From contig CAZYAI010000002.1 of the NCBI GenBank assembly GCA_964645625.1, forward strand, positions 99,610 to 163,609: a stretch of 64,000 nt of DNA, read 5' to 3'. The stretch comes from AB-137-C09 sp964645625 (GTDB lineage: Bacteria; Pseudomonadota; Zetaproteobacteria; Mariprofundales; Mariprofundaceae). How positions within the stretch are numbered: position 1 is the stretch's first letter; every line of letters begins with the position of its first letter. The notes under the pieces are model-generated. The model was not told the DNA's origin. It made no database searches and saw only the letters and a program-made list of their open reading frames with translations. The position numbers and the translations under genes are program-made. Below are positions 44,729 to 53,006 of this stretch, in pieces.

Positions 44729-44813
44729 GGTATTGAAGACCTGAAAATACTCACCTCATTGCGGTGTCTAGCGACAATGATAATGTCCGACCGCAATGAG
44801 GCTGCTGCGTTCA

Positions 44814-45479
44814 TTATTTGATGATTTCAACCTTGTTTGGTTCTTTGATGCGATACAGCTTGGCGGGTCGATGAGGGCCAGACCGCTTCATTTCGCCCGT
44901 CTCTTCGATGCGTTCGAGTGCCAGCACCCATTTCCTGAAATTGCGTTTATCCACCTCTGACTGAAGTATGCTTTCATACACCTCTTGTAGTTCACTGAGG
45001 GTAAATTCCTCTGCCATAAATTGAAAGGCAATGGTTGAGTAGTCGAGCTTGGCGACCAGTCGTTGGTGGGCTGTTTTGATGATGGTGCTATGATCAAAAG
45101 CTAACTTGGGTATTTCATTCATACCAAACCAAGCGACCGCTTCAGCATCGGAGGCGGCGCGGATTTCGATCTTATCCGAGGCGATAAGCGCAAAATAGGC
45201 GACGGTAATGACGCGCTCGCGGGGGTCGCGGTCTGGTTCGCCATAGGTGTAGAGTTGCTCTAGATAGACATCACGCACACCAGTCTCTTCTTCAAGCTCT
45301 CGCTTGGCTCCTTCATCCAGTGATTCATCGCCATGCACAAAGCCACCAGGCAATGCCCAATCGCCCTTGAATGGTTCACAGCGGCGTTTGACTAATAGTA
45401 TTTTCAGCTCTTGGTCACGTAGGGTGAAGATGACGATGTCTGTTGTTACAGCGGGGTGTTCATATTCATATTGAAACAT
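44814..45479 (-). CDS. nrtR: NrtR family transcriptional repressor (Nudix + winged helix)
   Basis: NrtR proteins combine a Nudix domain, usually an ADP-ribose sensor, with a C-terminal winged helix and repress NAD genes. The 221-residue protein has LLVKRRCEPFKGDWALPGGF, a complete Nudix box (G at about 46; RELEEETGV at about 60-68) and a C-terminal FTLSELQEVYESIL and NFRKWVLALERI typical of NrtR. The intact box suggests that it can still hydrolyse or bind its ligand. It follows nadV on the same strand, and a matching operator lies before nadM. Confidence 0.92.
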   Translation of the reverse strand: MFQYEYEHPAVTTDIVIFTLRDQELKILLVKRRCEPFKGDWALPGGFVHGDESLDEGAKRELEEETGVRDVYLEQLYTYGEPDRDPRERVITVAYFALIASDKIEIRAASDAEAVAWFGMNEIPKLAFDHSTIIKTAHQRLVAKLDYSTIAFQFMAEEFTLSELQEVYESILQSEVDKRNFRKWVLALERIEETGEMKRSGPHRPAKLYRIKEPNKVEIIK

Positions 45480-45506
45480 CTGTTTATTCCTTTTGTTATT
45501 ACCTAA

Positions 45507-45667
45507 CCTGAATTATTCACAAATACTGTCGCGCCCTTGCTTGCCCCTTTGCCCGCAACGAATACCTTGTCAGTCGAGCGTATCCACTGGTACGCTGCTC
45601 CCGACAAGGCATCCGTTGCAAACAAAGGTTCTGCGCAATCATCACGACGATTTATGAATAATTCAGG
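45507..45667. mobile_element. MITE-like element with 18-base terminal inverted repeats
   Basis: A 161-base non-coding element. The left end is CCTGAATTATTCACAAAT and the right end, read on the other strand, is CCTGAATTATTCATAAAT (17 of 18 identical). CTAA occurs directly outside both ends (45503-45506 and 45668-45671), as a 4-base target duplication would. The inside is also partly palindromic (GCAACG...CCTTGTC and GACAAGG...CGTTGC). It has no gene and sits between nadV and nrtR. A partial end-like copy is at about 56806-56829. Confidence 0.65.
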
Positions 45668-45682
45668 CTAAATCCTGCGGTA

Positions 45683-47053
45683 TTATTTATTGGCTCTTTG
45701 ACGTATATCAGAGAAATCCTCCTTGGTCAGCAGTTCACCGTTGCGGAATACCTCCCGCAGTTGGTCATCGCCTTCTTCATGCGCCGCAACGGTGCGGTAT
45801 TGACCTTGTTCAAGGGCGAGTTTTAGGCGACCCGATTTGGAGTGTTTACCTTGATCCGTTACTGGCTTTTTGCACACCGCTCGTGTGTTGCCATTAACGG
45901 TGACTTCGGAGCATTTGAAAGCAAACTTTTGTGTGTCTCGATTCAGCTTTTGTAACAGGCCACCGCCCATGCCAAAGGCGATGTTATTGGCCGACCAGCC
46001 TTCTGCTTGAATGTGGTTGAGAATGGTTTTCAACATCGCGTAATCGACACCATCACCCTGAATGACCCTGACCTGAGGTGGTAGTTCACGGTAGCCTTTG
46101 TCATTGAACGATGCGCCGAACGTCTCACCTAGAATTTGCAATACCTTCAACACGACATCGGGCGCATAGCCCGAATCCGGGCGAATCACTAGCGTGCCTT
46201 CACGTTGCAACACAGTATCGCGCAACGTGCCACCCCAGATATGTTCGCATGCTGCGTAGATGTCATAAGAGTCACTCACCACCGCCACCAACCCTGTGGG
46301 GTATTGTTGCAACATATTGGCGTAGGCATCGGCCTCACCGTCGCGACCCCATGCGGTGATGGTCGAGTGTTCAGCGGCTGGAATGGAGAAGCCCGCCATG
46401 CGCTCATTGTAATAACGTCTAGCCATCAGACAGCCAGCGAGTGTGTCGCTGCCTTTGAAGTTGACGAGGTGCGCGGCACCGCCTACAGCAGCGGATTCCA
46501 CCGAGCTGACACCGCGAAAGCCAAAATCGTGCAGCTTAAAGTCAACGGTAGCTGGATCACCACTCCGTTGCAGTGCGGCTAAAATTACCCGTTTCATCTC
46601 GCGTGATAAAGTCGCCACCGTGCTGCCATACCAGACCTGCACCAGTAGTGTTTCTAAATAGTTGGTGAGCCAGAAGCAGGCTGGGTCGGTATTCTCAATC
46701 GTCATGAGTACGTTGTGGGTCGGAACCACCGAACCTTCAGCTACGGCACGGATCGAGATGGGCAGGCGACCACCATGGTGTTGCAAAATATATTCCCAGC
46801 CCTGCTGATAGAACAACTGATCGTCACCAAAGTGGTCGGCATAAAAGGATTTTGCCTCATCAATCTTTTCCCGACTGACTACCACGCCACTCAAGTAGCG
46901 TTGCAGGTAATAGCTCAGACCAAAAAAGAGCACATCATCAAATTGACCACCCCTAGATTCAAAATAGGAGTAGACGCGCTCGGTTTTTTGCGGGTATTGG
47001 CGGTAGTGGGAGACCTTATAACTATCGGTCAATAACAGTACATTATCCAACAT
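45683..47053 (-). CDS. nadV: Nicotinamide phosphoribosyltransferase (NAMPT/NadV)
   Basis: Makes nicotinamide mononucleotide from nicotinamide and PRPP, the first step of nicotinamide salvage. The 456-residue protein starts MLDNVLLLTDSYKVSHYRQY and has LHDFGFRGVSSVESAAVGG (about 195-213), HSTITAWGRDGE and VIRPDSGYAPDVVL, typical of NadV/NAMPT. I chose ATG 47053 because AAGGAG lies six bases before it; longer in-frame starts run deep into nadM. It overlaps nadM by 11 bases, so the two are translated together. Confidence 0.95.
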   Translation of the reverse strand: MLDNVLLLTDSYKVSHYRQYPQKTERVYSYFESRGGQFDDVLFFGLSYYLQRYLSGVVVSREKIDEAKSFYADHFGDDQLFYQQGWEYILQHHGGRLPISIRAVAEGSVVPTHNVLMTIENTDPACFWLTNYLETLLVQVWYGSTVATLSREMKRVILAALQRSGDPATVDFKLHDFGFRGVSSVESAAVGGAAHLVNFKGSDTLAGCLMARRYYNERMAGFSIPAAEHSTITAWGRDGEADAYANMLQQYPTGLVAVVSDSYDIYAACEHIWGGTLRDTVLQREGTLVIRPDSGYAPDVVLKVLQILGETFGASFNDKGYRELPPQVRVIQGDGVDYAMLKTILNHIQAEGWSANNIAFGMGGGLLQKLNRDTQKFAFKCSEVTVNGNTRAVCKKPVTDQGKHSKSGRLKLALEQGQYRTVAAHEEGDDQLREVFRNGELLTKEDFSDIRQRANK

Positions 47054-47951
47054 AGAATACTCCTTGTTGTGGCAGGTAGGCGAGTAAAGCCTCGGCCAGC
47101 TCACTATGACCATCGGCGAAATTTAGCCGAGGTATTTCATCCACGGAGTGCCACTGTATCAGGGAGAGGTCATCCGCCGCTGTCAGCGTTTGATGATCCA
47201 CCCATACCAGATAGAAGCAGGTGAAAAAGTGCTGTTCATAGCTCTCTCGCCAATCTTTGACACGGTAGTTTCCGATCAGGGTGAATTTCTCTTGCGTCTC
47301 CAGTCCTGTTTCTTCAGCCAGCTCACGCCGAGCTGCCGCTTCGCTGTCTTTATCTTTTGAATCCACAAAACCACCTGGAAAACGCCAAGCATTGGCGTAA
47401 TTGTCCTTTTGCCCCAGCAGAAGATGAATTTCACCACGGAAGCTGCATAAGACAGCAATATCCACCGTTAAATGAAAGCGCGGGCGGAAGCGATGGGTGG
47501 CATAGATTACCCCATGTCGAAAGTCTGCGCTGTCAGCAGACTGTTGGCTTAACTGTGTGCGCAAGCTACGCCCGCTGTGTTGCGCAACTTCATTGATGAT
47601 ACGAATGGGATACATGCCGAAGTAGGAATTGGCAAAGGAGTCTCTGCCAGCATAAAGCAATACTTCAAGTGGATTGATGGCATATTGTTGGATCAATGCA
47701 TCCAGTTGTTGTGACCAGCGTTGATCCGATGGGGTATCTTCAAGGGGAATAATCACCGCTTTAGGGTAGGCTTTTTTTAGCATTGCATGGCGACTGACAA
47801 AATCGAGTGGATTATCGCAGCTAGAGGGAAGTGGGTGCACCCCGACCACGATAATAAGCCGCTCATGCCGATTGGCTGCATCAAGCAAGGAAACGTGCCC
47901 ACGATGTAATTGGGAGACCTGAAATCGTCCCACGACTACGGCTGTTATCAT
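47043..47951 (-). CDS. nadM: Bifunctional NMN adenylyltransferase / Nudix hydrolase
   Basis: Turns NMN into NAD; the Nudix half may act on ADP-ribose. In the 302-residue protein, residues 1-150 are a nucleotidylyltransferase with VVVGRFQVSQLHRGHVSLLD (H16-x-x-H19 as in the HxGH motif). Residues 158-300 are a Nudix domain. Its box, GGFVDSKDKDSEAAARREL (about 193-211) then AEETGL, differs from the GX5EX7REUXEEXGU spacing: the first Glu place holds Lys/Asp, so hydrolysis may be weak or the spacing shifted. GGGAGG lies five bases before the ATG. An operator-bearing promoter lies upstream. Confidence 0.93.
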   Translation of the reverse strand: MITAVVVGRFQVSQLHRGHVSLLDAANRHERLIIVVGVHPLPSSCDNPLDFVSRHAMLKKAYPKAVIIPLEDTPSDQRWSQQLDALIQQYAINPLEVLLYAGRDSFANSYFGMYPIRIINEVAQHSGRSLRTQLSQQSADSADFRHGVIYATHRFRPRFHLTVDIAVLCSFRGEIHLLLGQKDNYANAWRFPGGFVDSKDKDSEAAARRELAEETGLETQEKFTLIGNYRVKDWRESYEQHFFTCFYLVWVDHQTLTAADDLSLIQWHSVDEIPRLNFADGHSELAEALLAYLPQQGVFYVG

Positions 47952-47986
47952 GACAACCTCCCATGGTTGGTGTATCTAATACGCGA

Positions 47987-48015
47987 ATGATAGTGTTAAA
48001 TGTACACTATGTCAA
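47987..48015 (-). promoter_or_regulatory. Sigma-70 promoter of nadM-nadV
   Basis: On the minus strand TTGACA (48015-48010), an exact 17-base spacer, and TATCAT (47992-47987). It is 36 bases upstream of the nadM start. The spacer is filled by the NrtR-type palindrome. Confidence 0.8.
47990..48010. promoter_or_regulatory. NrtR-type operator overlapping the nadM promoter
   Basis: ATAGTGT-N7-ACACTAT, a perfect 7-base inverted repeat over 21 bases. It overlaps both promoter hexamers, so bound repressor would block RNA polymerase. NrtR regulators are known to use 21-base palindromes of this half-site form, and an nrtR gene is in the same cluster. Assignment to this NrtR is inferred. Confidence 0.75.
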
Positions 48016-48107
48016 GATACATGGGTTTTTGAGTATTTATACGTTATCAGGGGGGTGACGATGCTGTTTTGTCTATGCGCTATAAAAAAAGCTCCATGCG
48101 TGTTCAC

Positions 48108-48284
48108 TCACAGCTTTCCGCCTACACCTTTGAGGATAGCGGCGAGGCGGTTGTTTTTGTCGGCGGCGGTATTGCCTAAGCGGTTGCTGGTGGTATCAAA
48201 ATCGGCGAACAGCCCTTTAATATCCATCTCGGAAGGGTAGCCATACTTCATTGGCAATTTGCCATATTTAGCGTTGTAATTCAG
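48108..48284 (-). pseudogene. Fragment of a type I restriction-modification methyltransferase (hsdM) gene
   Basis: The minus strand encodes LNYNAKYGKLPMKYG, then YPSEMDIKGLFADFDTT and SNRLGNTAADKNNRLAAILK, ending at a TGA (48108-48110). This matches the segment just before the catalytic domain of type I HsdM proteins (KYGxLPxKYG, DIKGLFxDFD). Only about 58 codons are present, without a start or the methylase motifs, and the tail GVGGKL departs from the family. It abuts the gspF stop codon. It is probably debris from rearrangement. Confidence 0.65.
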
Positions 48285-48285
48285 G

Positions 48286-49494
48286 CTAATGAACCAAGGC
48301 GTTCATTTGGACGATGGGTAATAAAATCGCTGCTGCTAATAGCCCTACCAGCAATGCCATGATGAGCATCAAGGCTGGCTCTACAATGGTCATCATGCGG
48401 GAAATAAGGCGCGAGGTTTCTTGCTCGTATTGATCGGCAATGCGTAACAGCATGCGGTCGAGTTCGCCACTTTGTTCGCCGACATCCATCATTTGAATCG
48501 CCATGTGGGGGATGAGTTCACCGCGCTGCAAGGTTTGCGCCAACGAGCCACCTTCACGCAAGGCTTCGCTTGCTTCGATGACCAATGTACGCATGGGAAT
48601 CAGGCTCATGCCTTGCCCTGCGATACGCATCGCTGAAAGCACTGGGACACCACCACTGAGCAGCATGCCCAAGGTGCGACTAAAACGCGCTGTGTCGATG
48701 CGAATAAGCAATGATGATAATAATGGCAGGCGTAACAGCAGTGCATCGCGTTTTGCCCGTACCGTTGGGCGTAGCAATAAAAGCTGAATCACCCACGCGC
48801 TGGCAATAACGGCGAAGAGCAGTAACAGTCCATCGGCGCGCAAAAAGTTAGAAATAGCAATCACCCATTCGGTAATCATGGGCAGTTCGCCACCGCTGCG
48901 TTGGAACACCGATACAATCTGCGGCACGACATAGGTCAGCAAGACCATCATCACCAAACCGCCAAACGTGAGAATAATGCTGGGGTAGAGAATCGCCGAC
49001 ATCAGTTCTTGTTGCAGGCGGCGGCGATTGTCCAACAACTCAGCAAGGCGGTTGGCAACAATATCGAGCTGCCCCGTTTCTTCACCTGCTTCGACCATGT
49101 TGCAGACAATATCATCCAACCCGATGTGGCGCAGTGCCTCGGCCAAGGCACTGCCTTCGAGCAATTGTTGGCGAACGTGGGCAATGGCGCGTTGGGATTT
49201 GGCGCGTGGCATCCCTGTGGCAATGGAGTCCAAAGAATCCACCAAAGGCATGCCTGCGGCAATCAAGGTTGCCAGTTGCTGTAAAAACAGGGCGGTTTCA
49301 TCGTTGTTCAGGCTGCCGTTATGGCTTTTGCCTGTGCTGCTGTTTTTTTTGTTGTTACGCAGGGCTTGCAGGCGGCGTACCATCAAACCTTGGGATTTGA
49401 GTTTTTGCCGTGCGGCGCGTTCAGATTCGGCATCAATCTCGCCTTTGCGACGGCGACCATTGGCATCGACGGCCTCCCAAGCGAATTGACTCAC
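48286..49494 (-). CDS. gspF: Type II secretion system inner-membrane platform protein GspF
   Basis: The polytopic platform protein of the T2SS. The 402-residue protein starts MSQFAWEAVDANGRRRKGEI, has two GspF domains (MVEAGEETGQLDIVANRL about 137-154; MMDVGEQSGELDRMLLRIAD about 336-355) and three membrane segments, and ends in ILLPIVQMNALVH, the normal family end. It overlaps gspE by 4 bases. It is the last gene of the run; the pseudopilin genes usually found next are absent. Confidence 0.97.
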   Translation of the reverse strand: MSQFAWEAVDANGRRRKGEIDAESERAARQKLKSQGLMVRRLQALRNNKKNSSTGKSHNGSLNNDETALFLQQLATLIAAGMPLVDSLDSIATGMPRAKSQRAIAHVRQQLLEGSALAEALRHIGLDDIVCNMVEAGEETGQLDIVANRLAELLDNRRRLQQELMSAILYPSIILTFGGLVMMVLLTYVVPQIVSVFQRSGGELPMITEWVIAISNFLRADGLLLLFAVIASAWVIQLLLLRPTVRAKRDALLLRLPLLSSLLIRIDTARFSRTLGMLLSGGVPVLSAMRIAGQGMSLIPMRTLVIEASEALREGGSLAQTLQRGELIPHMAIQMMDVGEQSGELDRMLLRIADQYEQETSRLISRMMTIVEPALMLIMALLVGLLAAAILLPIVQMNALVH

Positions 49495-51035
49495 GATTCA
49501 ACCTCAATCGCTTCTTCGCTGGAGACGCGCAACACTTCATCAAGGCTGCTAATGCCAGCCAAAACATGGCGCGCACCATCTTGACGTAGGCTGCGCATCC
49601 CTTGCTGTTTGGCGATGTGGCGAAGCTCCGTCCAACCGCGCCCTGCGTGAATGGCGTTACGCAAAGCTTCGGTAATCATAAACACTTCGTAAATGGCAAT
49701 ACGGCCTATGAAACCTGTGTGCATGCAATGTTCACAGCCCTTGGGCTCATAAATGGTACTGCCGATGGGTAGCTCGTCGCTGGTAACCTCCAACACCAAG
49801 CAATCTTCAGCGGTGGATGATCGCGCTTGCCGACACTGTGGACACAAACGACGAATCAAGCGTTGTGCCTGCACCATCATCAATGAGGAAGCCAGCAAAT
49901 AAGGCTCGACACCCATATCTTGCAGACGTACCGCCGCCGATAGTGCGTCGTTGGTGTGTAAGGTGGCAAATACCAAATGCCCTGTGAGCGAGGCTTGGAT
50001 GGCAATTTCGGCCGTTTCTAAATCACGAATTTCGCCGATCATCACAATATCTGGATCTTGGCGCAAAATAGAACGCAAGCCAGCGGCAAAATTCAGGCCG
50101 ATCTTCGGTTGCACTTGCATTTGTGCCACGCCGCTAAGCTGGTATTCAATCGGGTCTTCAATGGTCATCACATTGTGATTGTCGCGATCCACTTCCATCA
50201 AGGCAGCATACAAGGTGGTGCTTTTACCCGAACCTGTAGGACCTGTGACCAGAGCGATACCGTGCGGCGCTTGAATGACTTTGCGCATCTGCTGGAACTG
50301 CGTTTCGGACATGCCCATTTCGCGCAGGGTCAACAGTCGCGAGGAGCGATCCAGCAAACGCATCACCACCCGCTCGCCAAATGCCGTTGGTAAAATCGAG
50401 ACACGCACATCCACTTCACGCCCTGCGATCTTGACGCGGTAACGTCCATCTTGCGGATGACGTTTTTCGGCAATATCGAGGTTCGCCATCACTTTGATGC
50501 GGCTAATCATCGCCGCCTGTACACCCTTAGGCGGACGCACCACGGTATGCAATACGCCATCAATACGGAAGCGCACCAGCACCTCAGACTCAAACGGTTC
50601 GATGTGTATATCACTGGCACGGTCTTTCATCGCCTGAGAGATCAGCGTGTTGACCAAACGAATCACTGGCGCATCGTCTTCCGATTCCAGCAAGTCGCCG
50701 ACTTCTTCAATTTTGCGGTTGAGGTCATCGTCCTCGGATATATCTTCCAACATTTGCTCAGCCGATGCCGATGACATATCAAACACCTGATTGAGCAGCA
50801 TCAAAATATCATCACGCGGCACACATACGGGGCTCACGTCCCGTTGCAATATGCGGCGGTAATCATCGAGCAACTGCCACGGCAAAGGGGCATCTTCTGC
50901 CACAGCAATGCGCACATGGTCGCCGTCGTCCAACAGCGGAATCAGCGGTCCTTGGCGCAACACAGGCAGTGGCAACAATAAGGTGCGTTCTACATCAATC
51001 TGCTCAGCCGATAAGCGTTGCCAATGCTCCATCAT
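49491..51035 (-). CDS. gspE: Type II secretion system ATPase GspE
   Basis: The cytoplasmic secretion ATPase. The 514-residue protein has the N1E/N2E region, VRFRIDGVLHTVV, Walker A VTGPTGSGKSTTL (about 264-276), the Asp box TIEDPIEYQLSGVAQ, Walker B MIGEIRDLETAEIA, the His box LTGHLVFATLHTND, and the four-Cys zinc motif CPQC...CEHC (about 397-438). It starts one base from the gspD stop and overlaps gspF. Confidence 0.97.
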   Translation of the reverse strand: MMEHWQRLSAEQIDVERTLLLPLPVLRQGPLIPLLDDGDHVRIAVAEDAPLPWQLLDDYRRILQRDVSPVCVPRDDILMLLNQVFDMSSASAEQMLEDISEDDDLNRKIEEVGDLLESEDDAPVIRLVNTLISQAMKDRASDIHIEPFESEVLVRFRIDGVLHTVVRPPKGVQAAMISRIKVMANLDIAEKRHPQDGRYRVKIAGREVDVRVSILPTAFGERVVMRLLDRSSRLLTLREMGMSETQFQQMRKVIQAPHGIALVTGPTGSGKSTTLYAALMEVDRDNHNVMTIEDPIEYQLSGVAQMQVQPKIGLNFAAGLRSILRQDPDIVMIGEIRDLETAEIAIQASLTGHLVFATLHTNDALSAAVRLQDMGVEPYLLASSLMMVQAQRLIRRLCPQCRQARSSTAEDCLVLEVTSDELPIGSTIYEPKGCEHCMHTGFIGRIAIYEVFMITEALRNAIHAGRGWTELRHIAKQQGMRSLRQDGARHVLAGISSLDEVLRVSSEEAIEVES

Positions 51036-53006
51036 TTAAGGCTTCGCCACTGGGGCTTGCGGCTTTAGATCTTCGGGAAGCTTACGCTCCTTCTGTGGGA
51101 AGATAATCGTACCGCCAGTGACTTCTTTCTCATACAATCGTTTGATATTATTGTATTTCTCATTGGTCAAAGCCTGAATCTGATCGTTGGACTTAATAAT
51201 GTGTGGACGCAAAAAGACCATGAGATTCGTTTTGCGATGGGTGTTGTCACTAAACTTGAATGGCTCACTGATGACAGGAATCGAACCGATACAAGGAACA
51301 CGTTGCACCGAGGCTGTGTTGTCATCACGCATCAAACCACCCAGCACAATGATTTGACCATTATTCGCCAGTACCACAGTTTTAATCGAGCGTTTATTGG
51401 TGATAAGATCCGAGCCTTGAACACCAGCATTCACGGCGATGCTGGACATTTCTTGGTACAGTTGCAGGCGCACGGTGTCGCCTTCGGTGATCTGCGGCTT
51501 CACCCGCAAGGTCAAACCAATATCTTTACGCTGAATCGTTTGGAAGGGGTTGGCGATGCCGCCCTGTGTTTGGTTTTGCCCCGTTATGAAGGGGACGTTT
51601 TGACCGACAATGATTTCCGCTTCTTCGTTATCCATCGTCAGCAAATTAGGCGTGGATAACACATTGGTATCTGCCTTGGTTTGCATCGCTCGCGCTAAAG
51701 CTCCGATGTTCAAGAACTGCGTACCGCCAAAGTTTACCGTACCGCGCACCATGCCAACGACCAAGCCACTGGTGGCGGCAAATGGGTTCGCTGCTACAGC
51801 GTTAATATTGCCTGTGCCGTTAAAGGTCGTGCCGCCCAATACCGTCGTACCTGGCTTGGTGAAGTCACCCGTGCCGCGCCATTCAATACCGAACTGTTCG
51901 CCAGCATTGGCAGAAACTTCGACAATTAACGCTTCCACCAGTACCTGACGGCGTTGCACATCCAGCCTGTCAATAATGCGATTAAGCGAGGTAATATCCG
52001 ATGGGTCAGCGGTAATCAACAGGGCGTTGGTAGCGGGTTCTGCCACCACTTTTACGTCACCAGAAAATAACACACTCGCAGGTGCTTTGCCCGGTGTGCC
52101 AGTGGCAGCCTGACCACCTACCAACTCGGTGATAACTTTGGCAACATCGGCTGCTGTTGCATGCTTTAAATAACGCACTTGCAAGCGACCGCTGTCGGCT
52201 TGGGGAGCAATGTCTAATTTTTCAATCAGCGCGCTTATTTCGTTCACAATCTGTGGTTCAGCCACCACAATCAGGATGTTACCTGGTTGATGCGCAATCG
52301 CTTGTACGCTGCTAGATCCACCAGCAGGAGCACCCGGCGGGGCAATGCCTCCACTTTTATACAGCTTACCCAAGGTTGCTGCCAATTTGTCAGCCGAGGC
52401 ATGTTTTAAAGAAAACATCTGCACACCGACGGCATCTTTACGGTCAATTAAATCAAGAATTTTTTGGATCCGTTGGACGTTACTGGCGGTATCCGTTAGC
52501 AGCAACATATTACCTCGTGGGTAGGCGACCAGATGGCTGTTGGGTGAAATAAGCGGACGAAGCAACGCCACCAACTGTTGCCCATTGGCATAGCGTAAAC
52601 GCATGACCTGGGTGACCAAAGAATCATCATCGATGCCACGACCATTAACCACGGGCAAGGCACGCATTTTGCCCTCGGCGCGCGGTACAATCTTGGTAAT
52701 AGGCCCCGCAGCAACGGTGGCAAAGCCATTGATCTCCAACACCGATAGGAAGACCTCGTAGGCTTCCTGCTTGCTCATTGGTGTCGGTGAAACCACGGTA
52801 ACCTTGGCTTGGACGCGGTTATCGACCAAAAAGTTTTTGCCTGAAAAACCCGCCACGAACTCAATAAAGGCACTGATATCGGCATCTTTAAAATTCAGCG
52901 TAATATCATCAGCGCGAGCTGGCTGTGCCATTGCGATAGCAATCAAGCAGGCAACGAGCAAATAACGTGCGTATTGTTGAAACATGGATACTCCCTGAGT
53001 TCTCAT
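51036..53006 (-). CDS. gspD: Type II secretion system outer-membrane secretin GspD
   Basis: Forms the outer-membrane pore. The 656-residue protein has a signal peptide (LLVACLIAIAMAQPARA, cleavage about residue 32), N0-N3 domains (ADDITLNFKDADISAFIEFV at the start of N0), and a C-terminal secretin domain with VEALIVEVSANAGEQFGIEW, PNLLTMDNEEAEIIVGQNVP and VVLANNGQIIVLGGLMRDD. An alternative inner start MFQQYARYL lies seven codons on, where GGGAG is well placed. It overlaps gspC by 4 bases. Confidence 0.97.
   Translation of the reverse strand: MRTQGVSMFQQYARYLLVACLIAIAMAQPARADDITLNFKDADISAFIEFVAGFSGKNFLVDNRVQAKVTVVSPTPMSKQEAYEVFLSVLEINGFATVAAGPITKIVPRAEGKMRALPVVNGRGIDDDSLVTQVMRLRYANGQQLVALLRPLISPNSHLVAYPRGNMLLLTDTASNVQRIQKILDLIDRKDAVGVQMFSLKHASADKLAATLGKLYKSGGIAPPGAPAGGSSSVQAIAHQPGNILIVVAEPQIVNEISALIEKLDIAPQADSGRLQVRYLKHATAADVAKVITELVGGQAATGTPGKAPASVLFSGDVKVVAEPATNALLITADPSDITSLNRIIDRLDVQRRQVLVEALIVEVSANAGEQFGIEWRGTGDFTKPGTTVLGGTTFNGTGNINAVAANPFAATSGLVVGMVRGTVNFGGTQFLNIGALARAMQTKADTNVLSTPNLLTMDNEEAEIIVGQNVPFITGQNQTQGGIANPFQTIQRKDIGLTLRVKPQITEGDTVRLQLYQEMSSIAVNAGVQGSDLITNKRSIKTVVLANNGQIIVLGGLMRDDNTASVQRVPCIGSIPVISEPFKFSDNTHRKTNLMVFLRPHIIKSNDQIQALTNEKYNNIKRLYEKEVTGGTIIFPQKERKLPEDLKPQAPVAKP

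Noticed and set aside
48055..48240. 61-codon plus-strand frame near the hsdM fragment
   Set aside because: The opposite strand gives a clear HsdM match over the same bases; the plus frame has no such support.
48901..49489. Long plus-strand frames opposite gspF (127 and 153 codons)
   Set aside because: Both are antisense shadows of gspF; the codon pattern follows from the GspF reading frame.
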